A DNA stretch of 64,000 nucleotides. Origin: Lathyrus oleraceus (taxonomy: Eukaryota; Streptophyta; Magnoliopsida; Fabales; Fabaceae). Made by a program: the position numbers and the translations under genes. This document shows positions 33,344-43,557 of this stretch, in pieces. The stretch spans positions 419,531,819 to 419,595,818 of the forward strand of contig NC_066584.1 of assembly GCF_024323335.1 (NCBI RefSeq). Reading direction: 5' to 3'. The notes beneath the pieces are model-generated. The model was not told where the DNA came from. It did no database searches and worked only from the letters and a program-made list of their open reading frames with translations. How positions within the stretch are numbered: position 1 is the first letter of the stretch; the number at the start of each line of letters is the position of its first letter.

Positions 33344-34964
33344 TGACTGTGTTTGTTTACTTTTGTGCCATGTACTTCAAGTCCTCCTAAGTGAAGAGGC
33401 AATTGGCAGATAGAAGGGATTAGCAATCAATCCCCTCTTATTCAGTTGAGTCTTTCATATTGCTCGCACTACATGCTGATGCATTTGAACCTAACCCAAG
33501 ATCATTGTATATAGAGTCGGTCAAGTGGAGTAGGGTCCCACATTCTGGACCCCCACATTTTCATTGATTAAAGCTCACCCAGGACTGGGTTAAGAGCTAT
33601 GAGGTCTTACCCTCATTACCCTTCATCTGCTCACCCTGACGGTCAATGTCAGTGGTTAAGAGCCCTCAGATACCCTTCCAGTGCCGGCTTGTTTGTCGAG
33701 GTTGATATGACCCCTTGACTAAAGCCTTACCCTTGATGTTTGAGCCCCCTTGTTGGTGTGGTTACTTCATGTTATGTTTTTGTGTGGTGTGATTGTATCC
33801 CCATAGGATTGTTAGACTTCGTATAGTCTCTCGTTTGCATGTCAATTAAGGTAGCACGGTTCCTTCGTCTAGGACTTCCTTTCTTGCGTGAGCTTTCCTA
33901 AAACACAAACAAACGTTATCTTCTCTTAAGAACACGTTGACTCCTTCTACTACAGGTGAGTAAGTCTCCAAAGGTCGAGCATCCGGTAGATTGCGTAGTG
34001 ACGTTGTTCATCTAAAAAACACCACAACAAATAGAAATAGTTTAGCCGAACTACGGCAACTCTGATTCTCATGTTCAGATGAGATACGTAGGCACGAGAT
34101 GCGATGTCTTGTCGAGTTTGATTGACGACTAACCTTTAATTCTTTTCTCTCTCCCTCGTTGCGATTGAGACCTTCCCTTTCTCTTGCCCTAGTTGCAATC
34201 GAGACCCTTCTGCTTTGTGTGTGTGTTTGGAGTCTGATGTAAGTCCAGCGATTGGCATTCGGTTTCCTGTTTGCGTTTCTTTGTTTGGAGTCTGATGTAA
34301 GCCCAGCGATTGGCCTTCGGTTTCCTGTTTCGTTTGTGTGTGTGTTTGGAGTCTGATGTAGGTCCAGCCATTGGCCTTCGGTTTCCTGTGTTCTTTTGTG
34401 GAGTTGGATGTAAGACCAGCGATTGGCATTCCGTTTCCAGTTGTGTGTTCACTCTGACGTCTCAGCATCTTCTTTCAGCGTTTTGTTTCGGCGTGCGTTA
34501 GCCGAGCTACGAGTGCTCTGATTCTTCCTCTGGTTAGAGAAGATACGTATGCATAGGATGCGATGTCCTAGCGAGCATGTTTCCCATATCCCCGAACTAC
34601 ATCGACTCTGATGTTTGTTTCTGACAAACTACGTAGGCCCAGGATGCGACATCCTGCCGAGTCCCCTTCCTCCGCTTCTTCCGTCTTTCCTGTGTTTCAC
34701 TCCAGTTTTGTGCAGTTTTTGAGCAGTCTTTTTAGCAACCTTATTTTATTCTTTCGAGCGTGGATCCCGTCGAGTACGATGGACGTGAGGGGGTGCTAAT
34801 ACCTTCCCCTTGCGTAACCGACTCCCGATCCTAGCAATCTCTGGTCGTAAGACCATTCCTTTCCAGGTTTACTTCGAGCGTTTCCTTTCCCTCCTTTGGG
34901 ATAAATAACGCACTGTGGCGGCTCTGTGTCTTTTTCCCGCCGGTTGTTTTTCGCGTATGTGACA
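33344..34964 (+). repeat. Element E LTR, copy 2, joined to element F internal region
   Basis: 1621 bp, colinear with 19903-21523. Mismatches are scattered, but cluster in the last 60 bp (GCACTGTGG for GCACGATGG, TATGTGACA for TATGCGACA). It is followed not by a target duplication but by a primer site and the internal region of a different element (F). The array of about 58-bp units is at 34224-34445. It is therefore either E's 3' LTR fused to F, or F's 5' LTR replaced by E's sequence. Confidence 0.85.
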
Positions 34965-34965
34965 A

Positions 34966-34983
34966 GTGGTGACTCTGCTAGGG
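34966..34983 (+). other. Element F primer-binding site
   Basis: GTGGTGACTCTGCTAGGG, one base after the LTR end. It resembles the Ogre tRNA-Arg-type site but differs from E's at several positions. Confidence 0.65.
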
Positions 34984-35831
34984 AGTAGTCCTAAGTGGGT
35001 TTAGCCTATTTTTGTATGTGTATATATTTGTATATTTTACGTTTGTATATTTGTTTGTGTGATATGATATGCTTGTTGTGCTTGGTGATCTCTGAGTGGT
35101 GAGATAAGTTCTAACCCGAACTTGAGTGCAATTAAGATAAGAGGATGGTATAGTCATGTTCGACTTGTGTGGAGTAGTCCTTAACAAGTTGGCTTGAGAC
35201 CCATCTACTTAGTGGAGACCCTTTTGGAGTTACTGATGTCACACAAGTTATTTGTGGTTACGCATTGCTTTTTCTGATTTGGGGTCTGAGAAGCTGAGGA
35301 CCATAGAACATTTAACCCAACTTGGTCTATTTAGGATGTAGTGCGGAGACTGTTCAGGTGTAGACTTGATAATAATTGTTACGCGATACTACACTCAGAC
35401 GAGTTTCTCTTAAGAATATTATGGGTTGATGAGTCAGTCATCCTAACCTGTAATATCTGATAGATGGATTTAAGACTCTGTGAACTTTTTAGAACATGAT
35501 CTATAGGTTTTATCCTTAGTGCACTCCTTTGGGATGGTTGTTAACCTGACTTCATGCTCGTGACTCATAATAAACCCTTGATTCTTGGTTGATCCAATCA
35601 AGTCTTGTCAATATCAATGGAACTTGGGTGTTGATAAGGTGAAAATCATAATCCACCAAAATGGATGATTGATCTTGACAATGACTTGTTTCGTCCCTTG
35701 ACCTTTGTTTGCCCTATGTGTGATCCCTTATTTGGGATTGTTGCATTCATGCCTTTATGTGCATCATAACATTCATCAAACGGAAAATAGCTTCAAGGAA
35801 CTGAGGTTTTATTTGCAAATATTTTTAGACC
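34984..35831 (+). other. Element F leader
   Basis: About 850 bp between the primer site and ORF1. It has a TATGTGTATATATTTGTATAT low-complexity stretch near 35015-35050. No gene is seen. Confidence 0.5.
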
Positions 35832-37245
35832 ATGGATTATGGACGAAGGAACACTAAGAAGTACAGTTTCAGATGTTCCAATTTGAAAGAGTTAAGGAAG
35901 CTATCAACTTTTGTATTAGATCCCTTGGATTTCAAGAAACATCATGGGAAGATTCCATATGTGTTATCTGTTGATGTAGTTGAAGGACTCTTGAGTGTGT
36001 TGGTTCAGTTCTATGACCCTCTCTACCGCTGCTTCACTTTTCTCGATTATCAGCTTATGCCTATGTTGGAGGAGTATGCCCATCTCTTGGGAATACCTGT
36101 TTCTAGAGAAGTGACTTTTAGTGGATTGGAGGAGATCCCATATCTCATATTATAGCTGAAGCTCTTCATTTGAAGAAGTCTGAGATTAAGGCTCATTGGG
36201 TGAAGAAAGGAGGAATGTTTGGGTTGAATTCTGAGTTAATCATAGGGAAAGCTACTTCCTTTGCTCAAGTCGGTAGTATGGATACTTTTGAAGCCATCTT
36301 TGTGTCGCTCATCTATGGTTTAGCTTTGTTCCCTAACATTGACGGTTTTGTTGATGTTAATGCCATTAGAATCTTCTTGGTTGGAAATCTCGTGCCTACT
36401 TTGTTGGGCGACGTGTACTTCTCTTTGCACTTGAGGAATTCTAAAGGTGGTGGAACTATTGTGTGATGTGTTCCTCTTCTATACAAGTGGTTTATTTTGC
36501 ACTTGCCTCAGACGCCTATTTTTGTGGAGAACAAACAATGTCTACGGTGGTCTCAGAGACTTATGTCTCTCACTAATGATGATATAGTTTGGTATGATTC
36601 TTCATTGTGAAGCTTGGGGATTTATTGATAGTTATGGTGAATTCTCTATTCTACCTCTCATTGGTACACAAGGAGGAATCAACTACAACCTTGCTTTGGC
36701 TCGTCGTCAACTTGGGTTCCCCTTGAGAGACAAACTTAATAACACTCAGATAGAAGGTCTTTTCTATCAAGAGGGTAAAGATCCCCAACTTTTGAAGAAT
36801 AAGATGATTCACACTTGGTATGATGTGCATAGGAAAGGAAAATCCAAGTTGGGTCACGCAACTGTGTAGCTTTGGAAGCTTACACTCTTTCGATGAAGAA
36901 GAGAGCTTCAGAATTGAAGATGCCTTATGCTTGTGGGAGACCTATGTCTATGATTGTGGTTGAGCCATCAACTCTCCCTAACTAAGATGTAGAGGGTTGG
37001 AAGATGCACTCGCCAAGATGAAGCAAGAGAAGGATATGTGGGAAGAACGGTTCCATGCTTTGAGCCGAAAGCATGAGGAGTTACATCTTGAGTCTAAGGA
37101 CAAAGATGTGTTTATTGAACTTCTTGAAGACCGAGAAGTGAAGAGACAGAGAGATCCAGAGGGTCCGTCTTCCTCTAGTATGCCTCAGCCTTCCGATGTT
37201 GGAACAAGATTGTTGATCAGTTTGTCCTCGAGAAGGCTCAAATGA
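35832..37245 (+). pseudogene. Element F ORF1 protein, multiply broken
   Basis: Starts at the ATG at 35832 (MDYGRRNTKKYSFRCSNLKE). Segments at 35832-36155, about 36157-36466, 36594-36869 and 36997-37245 align in order with E's ORF1. Parallels are LVQFYDPLYRCFTFLDYQL, NLVPTLLGDVYFSLHLRN, GTQGGINYNLALARRQLGF and a C-terminal coiled coil (KMKQEKDMWEERFHALSRK). Stops and indels separate them: a stop at 36153-36155, a TGA near 36464, and others between 36540 and 36600. It is not functional. Confidence 0.75.
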
Positions 37246-37589
37246 AGACTTCTTTTGAGTCTGAGATCCGACGCATCCGAAGGAAGTACGTGCATGCAGC
37301 TAGATCATCTAACACCGTTGTTAGGGGATCCTTAGGATGATTAGTTTCCTTTTCTCTTGTACTTGTATTTTGGTTTCTGAAATTGTACTCAGTGTAATCC
37401 TTCCAAATTATATAAATAAAAGAGATTTTTTATGGTCATATCAATATTGTTACAATTGTTATTATAAATTTGCAAATAAAATAGTATGTTCCTTGAAAAT
37501 AAAAACAAACAAAACATTGCATTTCATGCATCATTTGCATAACAGGTTTTTCTTCTGCCAAATGTCTTATTGGTTATTCTTCTGTGCTT

Positions 37590-38972
37590 CAACCAAGCTG
37601 ACTCGTCGATACAATACTCGTGCCAATCATCCGAGAATCATGGAACATTTGGAACAAGATAACCGAGAGTTGAAGGATGGGATTTCCCGCTTGACTTCCA
37701 TGATGGAGTCTGTTCTAGCTGCTCAGAGGACTGTCATCTCGGAGGTTGCTACCTCAATTGTGCTTGCCCACTCAATTTTCTCCTGCTATGCCTGCTGGAT
37801 TCCCGTGGGGAATTCCGCCAAAATTTGTGCCTATTTTTGCCTCCTTGTCGGCATCTAGCCCGATCATGTCTGTGCCACCTCCATTTGTTCACACTCTGCC
37901 TCGTGTTAAGGATACCATCTATCATTCCGAGTCGTATGAGGGTCCAGATGTTTATAAGAAGATGGATGAGATGAAAGACCAATTCCTTGAGATGGGAAAG
38001 GAGTTGAAGACCTTGAGGAGAAAAGATCTGTTAGGTAAGAGTGCTGCGGAACTTTGCTTAGTTCCAAACGTCAAGATCCTGATGAAGTTCAAAGTCCCTG
38101 AGTTTGAAAAGTATAAGGGAAATACTTGCCCGCTTAGCCATCTTGTCATGTATGCCAGGAAAACATCGACGCAAAATGATAATGATCAGTTATTAATCCA
38201 CTACTTCCAAGATAGTCTGACTGGTGCCGCTCTGAGGTGGTACATGGGATTGGATAGTGCAAGTATTCGCACATTTAATGATTTGGGTGAGGCATTTGTA
38301 AAACAGTACAAGTACAACACTGATATGGCGCCAGATAGGGACCATCTGAGGTCGATGTCTCAGAAGGACAAAGAGACATTCAAAGAGTATGCCCAGAGGT
38401 GGAGAGAGCTTGCTGCTCAGATCAATCCTTCATTGGAAGAGAAACAGATGACCAAGATCTTCCTCAAGACCCCAAGTTCGTTTTATTACGAACGAATGAT
38501 TGCTAGTTCCCCTAGTGACTTTACCGAAATGGTAAATATAGGGATGAGATTAGAAGAGGGTGTCCGTGAGGGACATTTGTGTAAATAAGAGGTATCATCG
38601 AGCAAGAAATATGGTAGAAGTTTCGCTAGAAAGAAGGAAGGCGAAACCAATGCAGTATCAGTTGGGAGGCAAAGGAGGCCTCATGTTAGAAGAAATCCGC
38701 AACCGCGTTAACATCATCATCAGGTTTCATCCATTATTCCAGTATTTTCCAAAAATCAATCTATTCCAGTTCAACAACAGCAACGTCAACAACAACCGCA
38801 ACAAACGACAAACAAATATAACACCAACACCAACAATCAACAACAATAATAGAACTTTGAGAGGAAAAAGGTCTCTTTCGACCCTATTCCTATGTCATAT
38901 GCTGAGTTATATTCGTCTTTGGTTCTCAAGAAACTACTCCAACCAAGAAATCCGCCACAAATTCCAGAACCA
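37590..38972 (+). pseudogene. Element F gag, broken and truncated by element D
   Basis: Coding resemblance begins near 37590 (LTRRYNTRANHPRIMEHLEQ), shifts phase near 37760, and continues from 37746 to 38588. The Tat gag motifs are MKFKVPEFEKYKGNTCPLSH, YFQDSLTGAALRWYMGL, FNDLGEAFVKQYKYNTDMAP and FKEYAQRWRELAAQI. After a TAA at 38586-38588 the same phase goes on (EVSSSKKYGRSFARKKEGE) through a Gln/Asn-rich tract with further stops, to SFDPIPMSYAELYSSLVLKK, the counterpart of FDPLPMTYAELL in E. Element D begins at 38973. Confidence 0.8.
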
Positions 38973-40133
38973 TGATGCTTCGTCTGGCTATATATAAAAT
39001 ATAGTCTGTCGGGTACATGACTGCAAGTGCGCAGTCTAATCGCTTTAGTTTTAAAAGATATCGATCCCACAGGGACCTATGGTCAAACTAGTGCTACTAA
39101 CGTCACTATGTTTAGCTAAGGGAATTGATTAGTAGAAGTTCGGGGGCAATACAGTAAATCTAAAGGAAATTTTTGGTTTTAAGAAAGAATAAAGGGAAGG
39201 GATCAGTATGCAGCGCATTAATCGTCAGGGATTCGATAAGTCACCGGTGAATAGTTTAAATGCCAAATATCTCTCAGTAGAAAATGTTTATTTAAAAGAC
39301 TTTATCTCACACTCTCGTGGTTGTTGATTCGGTCTATAACTTTAAGTCAGAATGTACTCTCTCGCTGTCCCATTTGAAGTCAAAATTACTTTTTGAAAAT
39401 AAATAAGTTCTAATTGTTTTTAAAGTGCTCTCGCTGTTTTTAAACTCAATGCCAAATTTTTACTATCCAGCTTGAGCCTCACGCTCTCACGTTTGTTGGT
39501 TCTCACCTTAGTTAATTTCCCACTCTCGTGGCAAAATTGTATTAAATAGCTTTTCACGCTTTTGTGATAAAGTTAATAAAATTTAGATTAAAAACTTCAG
39601 CCTAAAAGGTTATTTGAGAAAAAGGGTTTTCACCGGTTATTATTAAATCCCATCAAATTAAGTTGCTACATACCGATACCGGTAGTTTAGCCGGACATAT
39701 TAATTAAAGCAAACGCAAGGCATAAAAAGATCAACATTGCGGCAAACATGCTTATAACAATAAATGGGCAATAATAATAATAATAATTCAATAAAAACCT
39801 AGAGGTCGAAGTACAGAGTATAGCGATTCTTGGAGCACTTGAGCAGTCCTCCACAAGTCGGTAGAATTTGCTTCTTCAATACAGGTTACTACTAAAATTA
39901 AATAAAGTGTAGTAGTTCCCCAGTGTAGGAAACTACTACTATGGCTAACTGGAAAACTAACTAGAAAAAGGGAAACTACAAAAAGAATGGCGAATATAAT
40001 AAGGCAATGGAAACAAGGTGGTTGGAAAGAAAGAAAAAAATGCTGAAAGCTAGAAAGCTGAAAATTAATTTGCAGAGCGTAAATATCAAAGTAGGCCTCC
40101 TCAATTTTTCCCAATTGAGTCCTTTATATAGTG

Positions 40134-40141
40134 TCCATTAG
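40134..40141 (-). promoter_or_regulatory. TATA box of element D LTR
   Basis: The minus strand reads TATATAAA in CACTATATAAAGGAC. The same motif is at 60259-60266 in the 5' LTR. Confidence 0.7.
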
Positions 40142-40272
40142 GTCTTGGTAGTTGAGAAAATCAAGGAAGATTAGGTCTTGAGAGAGGAATCCGTGGGAAA
40201 AGTTTGTTGGAGAAGATTTAGGCACGTTTGGGTGCCTGTTGCTGACTGTTTCAAAGCGCATTTTGTGGCCGC

Positions 40273-40330
40273 ATGACGCTCCTCATGGGCCTGTGACGGT
40301 CGTCACAGTCTGGGTCGTGACGAGCGTCAT
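40273..40330. promoter_or_regulatory. Three TGACG/CGTCA inverted repeats in element D U3
   Basis: ATGACGCTCCTCAT (40273-40286), GTGACGGTCGTCAC (40293-40306) and GTGACGAGCGTCAT (40317-40330), spaced 20 and 24 bp. They lie about 130-190 bp upstream of the LTR TATA box on the minus strand. TGACG is the core recognised by plant TGA-type bZIP factors. A regulatory role is inferred. Confidence 0.6.
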
Positions 40331-40571
40331 GAATGTGTGGCGAATGTCACATCAGCAAAATCTGCATAATCTGTTTTTCTGGTTTTCTGTGCTTTTTCAC
40401 TTGTTTCTTCTTCTTTTTCTTCCTTTTCTTCATTTTGCTCTTTTGTGCATGGAGATTCAAATACCTGCAAAAACAACACGAATACTTGCGCAATAATCTG
40501 GATATTAATCGAAATGATGTGATCTCTGAGTGTAAATTAAGGCAATTATCTGATGTGTTTTCGCGTTATCA

Positions 40572-40584
40572 AACTCCCCTAAAC
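40572..40584 (-). other. Element D polypurine tract
   Basis: On the minus strand GTTTAGGGGAGTT lies directly before the TG of the 3' LTR, which fixes the LTR boundary at 40571. Confidence 0.75.
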
Positions 40585-41674
40585 TTGAATCTTTGCTTGT
40601 CCTCAAGCAAACACAATTTGAAAAATAAAGTTAAACGTGAATACATTACCCGTTCGTACGTGGTTGTCAGGTGGATTAGTAGGACGTATGATATTGAGTA
40701 AAACACCAAAGATACTGTGACGACACGAGCTTTCAGTTTTAGCATAGATCTCTCCTTTACACAAGCTAGTTCGAATCATGCTATTATAGCTCGACCTAGT
40801 GTCTCCGATTCTATTTCACCCGGTTTTGTTCTGGCGCAATCACATTAAGCCCTTTGCCTCCGCACGCACTTAGTGAAGTAGCCGGTTATTGACTTTGATC
40901 CTTTTCTTAGCACGGGGGTCTGGTACACTTAGTGTGGTACCCCTTTTTATGTCCCCCTTTTTGAAGGTTGTGGGGGATCGAACCGTAATTCTCCCTACCG
41001 AGTCCAGTACCAGGTACCTCTGGACCAACCAACTGGGGTTTCTATTCCTTTTTTTTGCATAACTTTGCAATCTTTTGTATGGTTCTTTTATCAATTTCTT
41101 GATAGCAACAGTATGAAGGAGTTTCTTGATTTGTAGGCATCAAACACTTATATTCATCAGCTTTCCACGTGGTTTGCGCTTGAGACGGTGCGGACTGCTA
41201 GTATAAACTACTAGGGGTTAATCAAGAATGGAGACTTAAGGTGTCGGTATAATGGTTATTCAAACTGATCTCGTAGGAATAAGGGATCTAGGGTGTCGGG
41301 ACGGTGTCAATCTTGTTAGATCTTTCTTAGTTTTCCTGACAAAGCCTCCGTGGGACAACCTATGTACTCGTAGGGTATGCATTTAATCTTAAGGAAAAAA
41401 TTTTGTTATGCCAAAATATGTGTAAATGATTGAAAAGGACAAGCAAAAAATTTTGTATTGCCTGAAAATATTAGCAATAGAAACAAGTAGATGAGTGATA
41501 AGGATTTCCTCCCATATTTAAACAATGAATTGTCCTCAATGCGACAGTATACAAAAGTAAAAAGGAAAGAAACAAAAATCACTGCTCGTCATTACGCAAT
41601 TGGCTTCTTCGTGCTCTGGCTCTTGCTCTTGCGCGCTCACCTCGTCCTCGCTGGGTAGGATCAAATCCTACGTG
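40585..41674 (-). other. Element D 3' untranslated region, no gene seen
   Basis: About 1.1 kb between env-like copy 2 and the polypurine tract. The open frames here are short and show no family resemblance. Confidence 0.5.
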
Positions 41675-42955
41675 CTAAGTGTACTCCTGGATGGCATCTA
41701 CGCGATAAGTTAGGGCACTCATCTGGTCTGAAAGTTCCGCCATCCCCTGATCATGCCAATGAGCATAATCGTGTTGATCCCGCTGCATTTGCTGGATCAC
41801 TTGCATCATTTCTGTTTGGCGGTCTTCCATTATTTGATTGTGTCTCAACATCTCGGCGTAGATGTTTTCCATGGAGGCGGGTTTTCATTCGCTTCTTCGT
41901 TGTCCTCGGGAGGAGGTCTCTGCAGCGTGCTCTTGAGGTGGTTAAGGCATGCCTCTATCAAGCTCCTCTTCGACTTCGTCTGTACCATTACCAGGATTCT
42001 CATCATTTGGCTCGGGGGCCTCCAGATCAAAAGTCCAATTTGTCATTTCTCTTGGATCTGTGCGGTTCCTGTTGGGCATGATGATGCTCCGTGCTGTCCT
42101 GTTTCTGACAACAGGATGATACTTCCCATCATCTCTTGCTTTAATTAGGTGTGAGGCACAACAGTAGTCGATGTCGAGGAATTCTACTTCCAAGGCTGGT
42201 AAGTTGGCTAGCCTATCTCCCAGGTTCAAGCCTAATGCTATGGAGGTGATAATTCCCCCACAACAAAACGCTTGGCTGCCTCTCATGCAAGCAGCCTGGA
42301 TGTTGGCTAGTAGGAACGGAGTAACATTGAACGCAATTTGGGCAAACACACAGTGGAGAAGGAAAAGTTCCTTGGAGTTTACCTTGTGGTTGCTGACTCT
42401 TCCGAAAACTGTGTGCCCCAGGACTCGGTGAAAGTCTCTGATGGCTGTGTTGTGGATATATGTTGCGTTAAGCGTATCCCAGCTCGTTGCGTTCATGTTG
42501 GTGAGGTTGTGCCAAACTTGGAATGCTATCTCTGACCATCCTTCTAGGATGCATCAGTGGCTTCCTTTTCCATGTCGGAAAACAAGCAGTCTCGCAATCT
42601 GGGTTTGATTAAGGGAATACTCGGTGCCGAACATTCTAAATGTGGCTACACCAGTGAGATATTGGGCAGCGCCAGGTGGAGTGATGTCTGAGTAGGAACT
42701 TAGAAATTCCAGGGTCAACGCTTCGTAGGTTGGCTGCGGTGTGGTACAAAGCTACGTCAGGCTGGAGGCAGCTAGCATCCATTCCACACCCTCCAAAAGT
42801 CCTAACTCCCTTAGGCATTCATGATCCACATACCTTGTGGCTTGAACGGAGCGTTGGTAGAACTTGAGGTAGTTACTTCTTTGGCGTTCGCCGGCTTCTC
42901 CATCACAAAATATGACGGTTGAAAGGTCGGGAGTGCCTTTTTCTTGACGGGCCAT
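41675..42955 (-). pseudogene. Element D env-like gene, copy 2, broken
   Basis: Starts at the ATG at 42955 (MARQEKGTPDLSTVIF), about 150 bp after an internal TATA box. Coding text resembling copy 1 runs in pieces: 42955-42752; a second phase from about 42745 (PTYEALTLEFLSSYSDITPP, ATFRMFGTEYSLNQTQIARL) to a TGA near 42558; then in the same phase 42496-41942 (IRDFHRVLGHTVFGRV, CGGIITSIALGL, LDIDYCC, MTNWTFDLE); and a C-terminal coiled coil 41872-41675 (MENIYAEMLRHNQIMEDRQ). There are at least one frameshift near 42745 and several stops. It belongs to the downstream, env-position protein class of Athila elements. I see no convincing signal peptide or fusion machinery, so an envelope function is unproven. 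Confidence 0.7.
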
Positions 42956-43104
42956 TGATGAGTTGTATGAAGCTTTTGGTGTTGGTGGGTGAGGTGGAAG
43001 GTTTGTGGGTTACACGCTTGAAGAAAAGGTGAAGAATTTAATAGATGAAGAGAAAAATGTAAGAGAGTGATAATTGGTGAGGAAAAGGGAGAAAGAGCGC
43101 CTGC
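42956..43104 (-). promoter_or_regulatory. Putative 5' leader of env-like copy 2
   Basis: On the minus strand this is a CT/CA-rich stretch (CTCTTACATTTTTCTCTTC ... CACCTCACCCACCAACACC) without ATG before the start at 42955. That is typical of a plant 5' UTR. It links the TATA box at 43111 to the gene. Confidence 0.55.
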
Positions 43105-43111
43105 ATTTATA
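43105..43111 (-). promoter_or_regulatory. Putative internal TATA box of element D
   Basis: The minus strand reads TATAAAT in GCCTATAAATGCAGG, 20 bp downstream of the nearest inverted repeat and about 150 bp upstream of the env-like copy 2 ATG. Confidence 0.6.
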
Positions 43112-43130
43112 GGCGAGCTCCCTGGAATTC

Positions 43131-43302
43131 GTGACGGTCGTCACAGGGGTGTGACGGTCCTCACACGCAACGGATGCGTAACGGTCGTCTATAACGGTCA
43201 TATGCTCGTAACGGTCACTTTCATGTGTGTGACGATCATTCTAGATTCGTGACGGTCGTCACGTCTGTGAGATGGACGTCACCCTATAGTGACGGTCGTC
43301 AC
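43131..43302. promoter_or_regulatory. Array of GTGACGGTCGTCAC inverted repeats upstream of internal TATA box
   Basis: GTGACGGTCGTCAC at 43131-43144, 43249-43262 and 43289-43302; a variant GTGACGGTCCTCAC at 43151-43164; and partial sites (GTAACGGTCGTC, GTAACGGTCAC, GTGACGATCAT, GACGTCAC) between. The same 14-mer is in the LTR U3 (40293-40306 and 60429-60442). It looks like an upstream activating array; the function is inferred. Confidence 0.65.
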
Positions 43303-43557
43303 GCGCTAAATTCAAAAATTTCCTCTAACACAGCAAGATTTGATAGCAGCATAAATAATAGCTAAGCAATTTTAATTTAACAACATAAATGTAGAAATAA
43401 ATAAAAAGATAAAATAAGCGTAATTAAATAGCAATTGAATTAATGAATTGAAATTAAATGTAACATAGGAAAGGAATGTAGCGATAACATAGCAAATGAA
43501 AGCAAAGCAGTGTCCTCATTGCTTAGTGCGAGTAGGAGAAATCAATGGTCAGTAGTT
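43303..43557 (-). other. AT-rich spacer between env-like copy 1 and the inverted-repeat array
   Basis: About 255 bp, strongly A/T-rich, no coding sequence. Confidence 0.5.

Larger units (their letters stand above)
19903..34964 (+). mobile_element. Element E: Ogre/Tat-type Ty3/gypsy retrotransposon
   Basis: About 15 kb between two 1621-bp direct repeats. The order is LTR (or LTR end), primer site, ORF1, gag, protease, intron, RT, degenerate RNase H, archaeal-type RNase H, integrase, then a long repeat-rich 3' UTR. The extra ORF1, the intron between protease and RT, and the second RNase H are the defining marks of the Ogre branch of Tat elements. No 5-bp duplication flanks the two repeats: GGCAA lies before the first and AGTGG after the second. 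No polypurine tract precedes the second. Gag-pol keeps one phase on each side of the intron and is broken by four stops; ORF1 has one frameshift. Confidence 0.88.
34965..38972 (+). mobile_element. Element F: older Ogre/Tat-type element, internal 5' part only
   Basis: A primer site, leader, badly decayed ORF1 and gag of an Ogre-type element, cut off inside gag at 38972 by element D. Its ORF1 and gag are related to those of E but clearly diverged at protein level and carry more stops and frameshifts, so F is older than E. Its protease, RT and integrase are not found on the far side of D (after 60443), so they have been deleted. Confidence 0.82.
38973..40571 (-). repeat. Element D 3' LTR
   Basis: 1599 bp. 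On the minus strand it starts TGATAACGCG at 40571, right after the polypurine tract, and ends at 38973 with CATCA. It shares 38973-40307 with the 5' LTR. Three TGACG/CGTCA inverted repeats lie at 40273-40330 and a TATA box at 40134-40141. An AAT microsatellite lies at about 39769-39788. Confidence 0.85.

Noticed and set aside
39788..40114. 108-codon minus-strand open frame, also at 59924-60250, with a hydrophobic stretch that looks membrane-spanning
   Set aside because: It lies within the R/U5 side of D's LTR just after the TATA box and is duplicated with it. A short leader peptide cannot be excluded, but nothing supports a function.
40870..41094. Basic 74-codon minus-strand open frame in D's 3' UTR
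   Set aside because: No homology recognised, no counterpart in the element structure; length is within chance expectation.
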